Source: Actinophytocola sp963727495
GTDB lineage: Bacteria; Actinomycetota; Actinomycetes; Mycobacteriales; Pseudonocardiaceae
Length of the DNA: 64,000 bases
Direction of reading: 5' to 3'
Assembly (NCBI GenBank): GCA_963727495.1
Contig: CAVSGQ010000005.1
Coordinates: 1-64,000, forward strand
Below are positions 8,290 to 18,432 of this stretch, one piece after another. Position numbers and translations under genes: made by a program. The notes under the pieces were generated by a model. The model was not told where the DNA came from and did not search any database. It saw only the letters and a program-made list of their open reading frames with translations. Each line of letters opens with the position of its first letter. The first letter of the stretch is position 1.

Positions 8290-9089
8290 CCCCACGCGGG
8301 TAGCACCGGCACGTCGCCCTCGAGTTCGGCGCCGTCGTCCCGACCGGTCAGCCACGCCAGCACCGGCGCCGCCGGCCCGGAGACCGGGTGCGCGTCGCCG
8401 TCCCCGCCGCCGACGAGGTCCCACACCCGCTCCCCGCCGTCCGGCAACGTCACGGTCAGGTGCACCGACGGCCCGTCCGGGCGGCCGACCAGCCGGGACA
8501 CCGCGTTGCCGAGCATGCCCTCCAACTCGTCGGCCGGGATGTCGGCGAACCCGACGCCGACATCGAGGTCGACGAGGTGCACCCACACCTCGAACAGCCG
8601 CATCGACGGGATGCTCCCCGCCGGGAACACCATCGACGCCCGGCCGGCGACCGTCGCGAGCCACTGCGAGTCCAGCAGCCGGTCGCTCGCCGCCGAGAAC
8701 CGGTCGCAGGCCGCGCGCAGGTCCTCCCGCAGAACCTGGGCGAGCCGGTGGGCGCCCTCCTCGATGTCCGCGTCGCGGTCGGCCGTGCTCGGGTACATGG
8801 GGTGCTCGACGCCGGTGCGCGCCCAGGTCAGCAGGTTCACGAAGGCGTCGGCGTTGCGGGCCAGGTGGGTGACCACGTGCGCGCGGGTCCAACCGGGCAG
8901 CAGGCTCGGCCGGCGCATCCGCTCGTCGTCCAGCTCGCCGACCGCGCTGTCCAGCCTCTCGGTCGCCGCCCGCACGGCGGACAGGCAGCGCCTGGCCTCT
9001 GCCGCGGCCGACCGTTCGTTCGTTCGGCGCTGTTCGGGCACGCTGTCGTGCCCTACGGACGCGTCCGATGAGATGCTGGAGCCAGTCAT
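8286..9089 (-). CDS. maleylpyruvate isomerase family mycothiol-dependent enzyme (DinB fold)
   Basis: 267 residues from ATG 9089 (MTGSSISSD). After a polar N-terminal tail, the DinB-like four-helix domain reads LLPGWTRAHVVTHLARNADAFVNLLTWA with the conserved His residues for the metal. FEVWVHLVDLDVGVGFADIP carries the third metal His. A C-terminal sterol-carrier-like domain (VHLTVTLPDGGERVWDLVGG) follows. The family uses mycothiol, the actinobacterial low-molecular-weight thiol, for isomerisation or detoxification; the substrate is unknown. Confidence 0.85.
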   Translation of the reverse strand: MTGSSISSDASVGHDSVPEQRRTNERSAAAEARRCLSAVRAATERLDSAVGELDDERMRRPSLLPGWTRAHVVTHLARNADAFVNLLTWARTGVEHPMYPSTADRDADIEEGAHRLAQVLREDLRAACDRFSAASDRLLDSQWLATVAGRASMVFPAGSIPSMRLFEVWVHLVDLDVGVGFADIPADELEGMLGNAVSRLVGRPDGPSVHLTVTLPDGGERVWDLVGGGDGDAHPVSGPAAPVLAWLTGRDDGAELEGDVPVLPAWG

Positions 9090-9316
9090 ACCGCCATCCC
9101 CGCGAGTCGGTAGTTCAGAATGGGCTAACACCAGACCTGGTTCACCCCAGCCTAGGTGAGTGGTGCCTACCGGGGGTAGCCGAACGCCTCGGACGTGCAA
9201 CGCGGAAAATTGTCGGTGGCCCGTCCTAGCATTGCGTCGGCCGCGTGGACCTGGTCGGTGGACACAGCCTGACCTGCGCGTGGCCGACCCACAGCAGCAT
9301 CGTCGAAGGGACTTCA

Positions 9317-12172
<2,856 letters not shown>

Positions 12173-12303
12173 CGTCGGGAGCAGCGGTCCCCGTCATCCC
12201 GGGTCGGCGCCAGGTGCCGGTGGCTCGCGCCCGACCGGCCCGCTCCTGCGGTCCAGTCCGCCCCACGTCGACCCCATCGCCGTGCCACCGGCGCGGGCCC
12301 GGC

Positions 12304-13197
12304 CTACCTCGGCCCGGCGGCGGCCAGGTCGTACGTGACGCCGGTCAGTTCCGCGGACCGCTCCCACAGCCGGCGGGCCACCTCGGGGTTCCGCGCCGCC
12401 CGCGACGATCCGACCAGCGTCGGGTGGCCGTGCTGGCCCAGCAGCCCGCCCGGCCCGGCGAAGCTCCCCGACGGCACGTCCGCGACGGCGGCGTAGAGGG
12501 TCGGCAGCGCCCCCATGTCGGCGCTCTGCGCGACGATCCGGTTTCCCAGCGCCATGACCCGGTCGAGCAACGACTCCGTGTGCGACTGCAGGTTCGTCGA
12601 CGCGTAGCCGGGGTGCGCCGCCATGGACCGCAGCGTCGAGCCGGCGGCGTCGAGCCGGCGGGCCAGCTCGAAGGCGAACATCAGGTTCGCCAGCTTGGAC
12701 TGGCCGTAGGCCGCCCAGCGCGAGTACCGGCGGCGCTCCCAGTTCAGGTCGTCCAGCACGATCCGGCCGATCCGGTGCACCGCGCTCGACACGGTCACCA
12801 CGCGGTCGCGCAGCCGGGGCAGCAGCAGGCCGGTGAGCGCGAAGTGACCGAGGTGGTTGGTGCCGAACTGCATCTCGAAGCCGTCGGCGGTGCGGCGGTG
12901 GGGGATGGCCATCACGCCGGCGTTGTTGATCAGCAGGTGCACGTCGTCGGTCACCGAGGTGGCGAAGGTGCGGACCGAGGACAGGTCGGCCAGGTCCAGC
13001 TCGCGCACCTCGACGTCGCCCGGCAGCGCTGCGGCGGCCGCCGTGCCGCGCGAGACGTCCCGGCACGCCATGATCACCCGTGCGCCCGCGCGTGCCAGCT
13101 CGCGGGCGGTGACCAGGCCGAGCCCGCTGTTCGCGCCGGTCACGATCGCCGTGCGTCCACTGTGGTCCGGAATGTCCGTCGCGCGCCAGGTGGCCAT
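12304..13197 (-). CDS. short-chain dehydrogenase/reductase
   Basis: 297 residues. Rossmann fold with nucleotide motif TGANSGLG near residues 20-27, NNAG in VHLLINNAGVMAI, and the catalytic Ser (VTVSSAVHR) and YxxxK (AYGQSKLAN). A C-terminal AHPGYASTNLQ loop resembles the retinol dehydrogenase / WW-domain oxidoreductase branch. NAD(P)H-dependent oxidoreduction of an unknown substrate is expected. It is convergent with uvrA and divergent from the SRPBCC gene (32 bp apart), so the latter pair may share a promoter region. Confidence 0.9.
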   Translation of the reverse strand: MATWRATDIPDHSGRTAIVTGANSGLGLVTARELARAGARVIMACRDVSRGTAAAAALPGDVEVRELDLADLSSVRTFATSVTDDVHLLINNAGVMAIPHRRTADGFEMQFGTNHLGHFALTGLLLPRLRDRVVTVSSAVHRIGRIVLDDLNWERRRYSRWAAYGQSKLANLMFAFELARRLDAAGSTLRSMAAHPGYASTNLQSHTESLLDRVMALGNRIVAQSADMGALPTLYAAVADVPSGSFAGPGGLLGQHGHPTLVGSSRAARNPEVARRLWERSAELTGVTYDLAAAGPR

Positions 13198-13229
13198 GGC
13201 CGAACTCTAGTCACTGCATACTCGAGGGT

Positions 13230-13676
13230 GTGTCGCTCAACGACTACCGGTTCCAGGACGTCTGGTCCGTCACCGCGGCCACCGCGCGGGTCTTCGACGC
13301 ACTGGTCGACCTCGTCAGCTGGCCGCTGTGGTGGCCCGACGTCCGCTCCGTCCACCGGATCGACGACGAGACCGCCGAGCTCACCTGCCGCGCCCTGCTG
13401 CCCTACGCGCTCACCTTCCGCGTCCACCGCGCCGAGCAGGACCAGGGTGCGGGCCGGCTCCGGGTCCACATGACCGGCGACCTGGAGGGCTACTGCGAGG
13501 GCGTCGTCGGCCGCCATCCGACCGGCTCGCGGCTCGCCATCGACCAGCGCGTCGTGGTCAACAAACCACTGCTCCGCACCTTCGCGCCGGTCGCCCGCCC
13601 GCTGTTCCGGGCCAACCACGCGCTCATGATGTGGCGAGGTCAGCGTGGTCTGCGGGGATACCTCCGGCACGGCTGA
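13230..13676 (+). CDS. SRPBCC (polyketide cyclase / START-like) family protein
   Basis: 148 residues from GTG 13230. Helix-grip fold pattern: YRFQDVWSVTAATARVFDALVDLVSWPLWWPDVRSVHRID, a central sheet, and a C-terminal helix PLFRANHALMMWRGQRGLRGYL. Proteins of this fold bind small hydrophobic ligands in a cavity; no ligand can be named. Its last 53 bases overlap the end of the convergent TetR gene. Confidence 0.85.
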   Translation: MSLNDYRFQDVWSVTAATARVFDALVDLVSWPLWWPDVRSVHRIDDETAELTCRALLPYALTFRVHRAEQDQGAGRLRVHMTGDLEGYCEGVVGRHPTGSRLAIDQRVVVNKPLLRTFAPVARPLFRANHALMMWRGQRGLRGYLRHG

Positions 13677-14250
13677 CGGGCGACTCCCGCCACGACTCCA
13701 GCACCGCCCGCAGGTCCGCGCGCAGCCGGTCCGTCAGCCGCCCGCCCGGCGCCAGCGCCCAGTCCAGCTGCACGCCGTGAGCCAGGCCGGCGACGATCCG
13801 GGCCGCGCGGGCGGGCGGGGGAGCGCCGGGCAGTGCCGCCGCCGCGAGCAGGGAGCGCAACACCCCGCGGACCCGGGCGCGCAGCCCGGCAAGTCCCTCC
13901 CGCAGCGCCGGGTCGCTCATGTCGGCACCCAGCTGGGCCAGGTGGTTCGTCGTCGTCGCCGGGTCGCCGACGCCCTCCGCGGTGACCAGCACCGCCGCCA
14001 CCACCGCGGACACCGGGTCGGCGTGGCGCGCGGCCGCCGCGCGCATCCGCTGCTCCAGCCCGGCCGACGTGGTGGTCATCATCGCCAGCAGCAGGCCGTG
14101 CTTCGAGCCGAACCGGCCGGACACCGTGCCGACCGCCACGCCCGCCTCCGCCGCGAGCTGGGCCAGCGTGAATCCCGGCCCGTGCCGGCCGATCACCCGC
14201 CCGCACGCGGCCATCAGCTCGTCGTCGGAGATCTTCCTCGGGCGGCCCAT
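13624..14250 (-). CDS. TetR-family transcriptional regulator
   Basis: 208 residues from ATG 14250 (MGRPRKISDDELM). The N-terminal helix-turn-helix is clear: FTLAQLAAEAGVAVGTVSGRFGSKHGLLLAMM, near residues 26-57. An all-helical ligand domain follows. It is divergent from the PPOX-type gene, and a palindrome lies in the 64-bp gap, so it probably represses that gene and itself. The open frame continues upstream through the divergent gene, but that part is not coding. Confidence 0.9.
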   Translation of the reverse strand: MGRPRKISDDELMAACGRVIGRHGPGFTLAQLAAEAGVAVGTVSGRFGSKHGLLLAMMTTTSAGLEQRMRAAAARHADPVSAVVAAVLVTAEGVGDPATTTNHLAQLGADMSDPALREGLAGLRARVRGVLRSLLAAAALPGAPPPARAARIVAGLAHGVQLDWALAPGGRLTDRLRADLRAVLESWRESPVSRAGGIPADHADLATS

Positions 14251-14257
14251 CCAGTTA

Positions 14258-14304
14258 TTGAACCACGGATCGGAAACTCGGTAGTATCCGAACGACGGTT
14301 CGGA
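14258..14304 (+). promoter_or_regulatory. promoter and TetR operator for the PPOX-type gene
   Basis: TTGAAC (14258-14263), 18 bp, then TAGTAT (14282-14287) forms a promoter for the gene at 14315. Overlapping the -10 edge is a perfect inverted repeat, TCCGAAC-GACG-GTTCGGA (14287-14304), in the position expected for repression by the divergent TetR protein. Confidence 0.6.
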
Positions 14305-14314
14305 AAGGACGAGG

Positions 14315-14770
14315 ATGGCCACCTGGCAGGAGATCGAGAAGGACGCGCCGGAGTTCGCCGAGCGGGTACGCGCGGTGTTCACGGTGGGCAAGCACAAGAC
14401 CATCGCCACGCTGCGCGCCGACGGCTCGCCCCGGATCAGCGGCTCCGAACTGGAGTTCACCGACGGCGAGGTCACGTTCGGCATGATGGTCGACTCGATG
14501 AAGCTGCGTGACGTGCGGCGCGACAACCGGATCGCCGTGCACAGCCCGACCCTGGATCCGCCCGAGGAGGGCCGCTGGGCCGGCGACGCGAAGCTGACCG
14601 GCCGCGCGGTGGAGATCTCGGAGCCGCCGGACAACCCGCACGAGGGTGCCGGGTTCTTTCGGATCGACATCACCGAGGTCGCGCTGACCTACGTCGGCGA
14701 CCCCGCCGACCACCTCGTCGTCGAGTCGTGGCACCCCGGTCGCGGCCACCGCCGCCGGACGCGCACCTGA
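14315..14770 (+). CDS. pyridoxamine 5'-phosphate oxidase-like flavin/F420-binding protein
   Basis: 151 residues, ATG preceded by AAAGGACGAGG. Split-barrel pattern: IATLRADGSPRISGSELEFTDGEVTFGMM, then KLRDVRRDNRIAVHS and KLTGRAVEI. These are the usual strands of PNPOx-like oxidoreductases, which in actinobacteria often use F420. The cofactor cannot be decided from sequence reading. It is probably controlled by the divergent TetR regulator. Confidence 0.85.
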   Translation: MATWQEIEKDAPEFAERVRAVFTVGKHKTIATLRADGSPRISGSELEFTDGEVTFGMMVDSMKLRDVRRDNRIAVHSPTLDPPEEGRWAGDAKLTGRAVEISEPPDNPHEGAGFFRIDITEVALTYVGDPADHLVVESWHPGRGHRRRTRT

Positions 14771-14811
14771 GACCGGCACAAACCGGCGCGGCGAGGCGTT
14801 CTGCTAGTCTG

Positions 14812-15075
14812 TAGGGCGCGACCAGCCTCGTGCGAGCGAGGCCGCGAAGTGGAGCCCCGCTCCCACCCGAGTCACCCAGGTGTCCGGGTTCCGGTCGCCG
14901 CGACTCGGTGCCGATCCGTCGGCGCCGGTGGCGGTGTCTCGACGTGCAGCACGCGCGGCGTCGAGGATCGGTCGGAAGCGGGCCCCGTGCACTGACGTGT
15001 ACGGGGTTCGTGCTGTTGTGGGGGCTTCGGGACGCGAGCGTCGTCAGGACAGAGAACTCGGCCCGAGGAGGCCCC
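14812..15075 (+). promoter_or_regulatory. infC-rpmI-rplT promoter and long 5' leader
   Basis: A TAGTCT -10 element at about 14812 is followed by roughly 250 nt before infC. The leader contains several inverted repeats, such as GCCTCG with CGAGGC near 14825-14845. IF3 operons in other bacteria are controlled by leader RNA structure. A comparable role here is inference. Confidence 0.4.
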
Positions 15076-15630
15076 ATCAGCTCCGAGACACGTATCAATG
15101 ACCGCATCCGAGTGCCGGAAGTCCGACTGGTCGGACCGAGCGGCGAGCAGGTCGGGATCGTGCGCATCGAGGACGCACTACGACTGGCTCAGGAGGCGGA
15201 CCTGGACCTCGTGGAGGTTGCCCCGCAGGCACGACCGCCCGTCTGCAGGCTCATGGACTACGGCAAGTTCAAGTACGAGAGCGCGCAGAAGGCGCGGGAG
15301 TCCCGCCGAAACCAGCAGCTCACCGTGATCAAGGAGCAGAAGCTCCGACCGAAGATCGACACGCACGACTACGAGACCAAGAGGGGCCACGTCATCCGGT
15401 TCCTCGAGCATGGGAACAAGGTCAAGGTGACGATCATGTTCCGTGGCCGTGAGCAGTCCCGGCCCGAGCTCGGCTTCCGGCTCCTGCAGCGGCTGGCCGA
15501 CGACGTGGCCGAGCTCGGCTTCGTCGAGGCCGCGCCGAAGCAGGACGGCCGCAACATGATCATGGTGCTGGCGCCGCACAAGACGCAGAAGACGCGGCCC
15601 AAGGCGAGCGCGGGCACCGACACGAACTGA
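15076..15630 (+). CDS. infC: translation initiation factor IF-3
   Basis: 184 residues. IF-3 binds the 30S subunit and checks the initiator tRNA and start codon. The start is assigned to the rare codon ATC at 15076: GAGGAGG lies a few bases upstream and the family's ISSETRINDRIRVPEVRLVG follows at once, with no ATG, GTG or TTG at the right place. A non-AUG start is the known basis of IF-3 autoregulation in other bacteria. The N domain, the linker (PVCRLMDYGKFKYE...) and the C domain (KVKVTIMFRGREQSRPELG) are complete. The ribosomal genes rpmI and rplT follow. Confidence 0.95.
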   Translation: MSSETRINDRIRVPEVRLVGPSGEQVGIVRIEDALRLAQEADLDLVEVAPQARPPVCRLMDYGKFKYESAQKARESRRNQQLTVIKEQKLRPKIDTHDYETKRGHVIRFLEHGNKVKVTIMFRGREQSRPELGFRLLQRLADDVAELGFVEAAPKQDGRNMIMVLAPHKTQKTRPKASAGTDTN

Positions 15631-15711
15631 CCGGCCGGAGCGTCCGGCGGCGACCTGTACGGACACGGAGCACCGACGACGGCGCTCCGGTAGACGAGCA
15701 CGAGGACTCAC

Positions 15712-15906
15712 ATGCCCAAGAACAAGACCCACTCCGGCACGGCCAAGCGGATCCGGATCACCGGCAAGGGGAAGCTGCGCCGCCAGAAGGCCGGCCTGCG
15801 GCACAAGCTGGAGAAGAAGCCCAGCACGCTGACCAGGCGTCTGTCCGGGACCACCGAGGTGGCCGCCGTCGACACGAAGCGCGTCAAGAAGCTGCTCGGC
15901 CGCTGA
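15712..15906 (+). CDS. rpmI: 50S ribosomal protein L35
   Basis: 64 residues, MPKNKTHSGTAKRIRITGKGKLRR..., very basic and of normal length. It is the second gene of the IF-3 operon, 81 bp after infC. L35 binds 23S rRNA in the large subunit. Confidence 0.97.
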   Translation: MPKNKTHSGTAKRIRITGKGKLRRQKAGLRHKLEKKPSTLTRRLSGTTEVAAVDTKRVKKLLGR

Positions 15907-15975
15907 GCCTCTCCCCGTTCCCATGACCACCCGGGCGGGTTCGACACCGCCCTCGAGATCGACAGGATTTGAACC

Positions 15976-16350
15976 GTGGCACGCGTCAAGCGGGCGGTCA
16001 ACGCCCACAAGAAGCGCCGGACGACCCTCGAGCTGGCCAGTGGCTACCGGGGCCAGCGGTCGCGGCTGTACCGCAAGGCCAAGGAGCAGATGCTCCACTC
16101 GCTCAACTACGCCTACCGGGACCGCCGGGCCCGCAAGGGTGACTTCCGCCAGCTGTGGATCACCCGCATCAACGCCGCGGCTCGCCAGAACGGCATGACC
16201 TACAACCGGTTCATCCAGGGCCTGAAGGCCGCCGGGGTCGAGGTGGACCGCAAGATCCTCGCCGAGCTCGCGGTCAGCGACCCGAACGCGTTCGCCGCGC
16301 TGGTGGACGTGGCCCGGGAGAACGCCGACCCGCAGGGCAAGGCTTCCTGA
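15976..16350 (+). CDS. rplT: 50S ribosomal protein L20
   Basis: 124 residues from GTG 15976, starting MARVKRAVNAHKKRRTTLELASGYRGQRSRLYRKAKEQ. It binds 23S rRNA early in 50S assembly. In other bacteria L20 represses its own operon through the leader RNA. It ends eight bases before the rRNA methyltransferase start. Confidence 0.97.
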   Translation: MARVKRAVNAHKKRRTTLELASGYRGQRSRLYRKAKEQMLHSLNYAYRDRRARKGDFRQLWITRINAAARQNGMTYNRFIQGLKAAGVEVDRKILAELAVSDPNAFAALVDVARENADPQGKAS

Positions 16351-16358
16351 ACACGCAG

Positions 16359-17168
16359 ATGACGCGACCCGGGGACGGTCCTTTCACGGAAAGGACGCCC
16401 CGGGTCGCTGCCGCTCGGGCCCTGACCCGGCGCGCGGGGCGGGTGAAGGCCGGCCGGTTCCTCGCCGAGGGCCCCCAGGCGGTGCGCGAGGCCCTGCGCT
16501 GGGCGCTCGCCGGGCGCGGCGTTGTGCACGAGGTGTTCGCCGTCTCGGTTCCCGGGGAGCTCGCCGCGCTGGCCGCGGAGGCCGGTGTGGTCGTGTCGCC
16601 GGTGACCGAGCGGGCGGCGGCCGGGCTCTCCGAGACCGTCACGCCGCAGGGCGTCGTCGCCGTCTGCGACCTGGTCGACGTCTCGCCCGCCGCGGCGCTG
16701 TCGGGGACGCCACGGCTGGTGGCCGTGCTGGCGGGCGTGTCCGACCCGGGCAACGCGGGGACCGTGATCCGGGTGGCGGACGCCGCCGGCGCCGACGCGG
16801 TCGTCCTGGCCGGTCACGCGGTCGACCCGCACAACGGCAAGTGCGTGCGCGCCTCCACCGGCAGCCTGTTCCACCTCCCCATCGCCCGCGCGAGCGTGCC
16901 CGACGCGCTCGACGCGTGCCGCGCCGCCGGCCTGCGGCTGGTGGCCGCCGACGGCCACGCCCGCGACGACGTGTCCGCCGACCCGGCGCTGGCCGGTCCC
17001 ACGGCCTGGGTGTTCGGCAGCGAGGCGCACGGCCTGCCCGCCGAGCTCGTCGCGTCGCTCGACCACGCGCTGCGGGTTCCCCTCTACGGCAAGGCGGAAA
17101 GCCTCAACCTGGCCACCGCGGCGGCGGTCTGCCTCTACGCGACGGCGTGGCGCCAGCGGCTGCGCTGA
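16359..17168 (+). CDS. TrmH/SpoU-family rRNA 2'-O-methyltransferase (TsnR-like)
   Basis: 269 residues from ATG 16359. The N-terminal part TERTPRVAAARALTRRAGRVKAGRFLAEG is the substrate-binding region of this family, so coding must begin before the hairpin at 16364. The SPOUT knot motifs are complete: LAGVSDPGNAGTVIRVADAAGADAVVL, WVFGSEAHGLPAEL and LNLATAAAVCLYA. It methylates a ribose in rRNA using SAM. The position after rplT and before pheST is conserved in actinobacteria (tsnR in mycobacteria). Start GTG 16442 would give a shorter protein lacking the conserved N-terminus. Confidence 0.92.
   Translation: MTRPGDGPFTERTPRVAAARALTRRAGRVKAGRFLAEGPQAVREALRWALAGRGVVHEVFAVSVPGELAALAAEAGVVVSPVTERAAAGLSETVTPQGVVAVCDLVDVSPAAALSGTPRLVAVLAGVSDPGNAGTVIRVADAAGADAVVLAGHAVDPHNGKCVRASTGSLFHLPIARASVPDALDACRAAGLRLVAADGHARDDVSADPALAGPTAWVFGSEAHGLPAELVASLDHALRVPLYGKAESLNLATAAAVCLYATAWRQRLR
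16364..16408 (+). terminator. strong hairpin overlapping the first codons of the methyltransferase gene
   Basis: An 11-bp outer stem (GCGACCCGGGG at 16364-16374 with CCCCGGGTCGC at 16398-16408) and a 7-bp inner stem (GTCCTTT with AAAGGAC) with a 5-base loop. It has the position and strength of the terminator of infC-rpmI-rplT, yet lies inside the next coding region, so it may act as an attenuator or translation block. Confidence 0.6.
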
Positions 17169-17319
17169 GGCCGTGACCACCGCTCATCCGGGCGGGACGG
17201 GAAACTGCGTGCAGGCCGATCCGGCCGATCACCTAGGATCACAGTGCTCGGGGCAACCCACAGCCGCACCGCCCGCGGGCAACCAGTCGCCACCGTTCCC
17301 GGGGAGCTGTACACCCATC

Positions 17320-18390
17320 ATGTCCGCAGCCAACGACTCCTACGATCCCAAGCAGGTCGCGGCGCTCGCGCCGGAGACGCTGCAGGCCGCCGTCGAGCAG
17401 GCGCGCAAGGAGTTCGCGGCCGCGGCCGATCTGGCGGCGCTCGGCGCCACCAAGCCCGCACACCTGGGGGACAAGGCACCGCTCATGGTGGCCCGCCGGG
17501 AGATCGGCGCGCTGCCGCCCAAGGCGCGCTCCGAGGCCGGCAAGCGGGTCAACGAGGTGCAGAAGATCGTCCGCGAGGCGTTCGACGAGCGCCGCGCGGA
17601 GCTCGAGGTCGAGCGCGACGAACGGGTGCTGCGCGACGAGCGGGTCGACGTCACGCTGCCGTGGGACCGCGTCCCGCGCGGCGCCCGGCACCCGATCACC
17701 ACGATCTCCGAACGCATCGCCGACGTGTTCGTCGGGATGGGCTACGAGATCGCCGAGGGCCCGGAGCTCGAGACCGAGTGGTTCAACTTCGACGCGCTGA
17801 ACTTCAAGAAGGACCATCCGGCGCGCAGCATGCAGGACACGTTCTACGTCGCGCCCGCGGACTCGGGGCTGGTGCTGCGCACGCACACCTCGCCGGTGCA
17901 GATCCGGGCGCTGCTCGAGCGTGACCTGCCGGTGTACGTCGTGTGCCCGGGCCGCACGTTCCGCACCGACGAGCTGGACGCCACGCACACCCCGGTGTTC
18001 CACCAGGTCGAGGGCCTGGCCGTGGACAAGGGGCTGACCATGGCGCACCTCAAGGGCACGCTGGACGCGTTCGCCCGGGCGATGTTCGGCGACAAGGCGA
18101 GGATCCGGCTGCGGCCGTCCTACTTCCCGTTCACCGAGCCGTCCGCCGAGCCGGACGTCTGGTTCGAGGAGAAGAAGGGCGGCCCGGGCTGGGTCGAGTG
18201 GGGTGGCTGCGGCATGGTCAACCCCAACGTGCTGCGGGCGTGCGGGGTCGACCCCGACGTCTACTCCGGTTTCGCGTTCGGCATGGGCATCGAGCGAACC
18301 CTCCAGTTCCGCAACGGGATTCCCGACATGCGGGACATGGTGGAGGGCGACGTCCGGTTCACCGAGCCGTTCGGCACCGAGGCGTTCTGA
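17320..18390 (+). CDS. pheS: phenylalanine--tRNA ligase alpha subunit
   Basis: 356 residues from ATG 17320 (MSAANDSYDPKQVAALAPE). An N-terminal coiled coil for tRNA binding is followed by the class II catalytic core: ELETEWFNFDALNFKKDHPARSMQDTFY, TSPVQIRALLE, CPGRTFRTDELDATHTPVFHQVEG (motif 2) and GFAFGMGIERTLQFRNGIPDMRDM (motif 3). It forms an alpha2-beta2 enzyme with PheT. An upstream -10 (TAGGAT near 17234) suggests its own promoter. Confidence 0.97.
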   Translation: MSAANDSYDPKQVAALAPETLQAAVEQARKEFAAAADLAALGATKPAHLGDKAPLMVARREIGALPPKARSEAGKRVNEVQKIVREAFDERRAELEVERDERVLRDERVDVTLPWDRVPRGARHPITTISERIADVFVGMGYEIAEGPELETEWFNFDALNFKKDHPARSMQDTFYVAPADSGLVLRTHTSPVQIRALLERDLPVYVVCPGRTFRTDELDATHTPVFHQVEGLAVDKGLTMAHLKGTLDAFARAMFGDKARIRLRPSYFPFTEPSAEPDVWFEEKKGGPGWVEWGGCGMVNPNVLRACGVDPDVYSGFAFGMGIERTLQFRNGIPDMRDMVEGDVRFTEPFGTEAF

Positions 18391-18432
18391 CCGCCGCCAC
18401 AGTCTGTTCGTCGTTACCGAAAGGAACACCCC

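Noticed and set aside
9090..9316. SOS box upstream of uvrA
   Set aside because: Only scattered GTTCG and CGAAC half-sites are present and none pair at the correct spacing.
14830..15075. Upstream ATG for infC giving 82 more residues
   Set aside because: The extra residues are Arg/Pro/Gly-rich leader sequence and the family start coincides with the ATC behind GAGGAGG.
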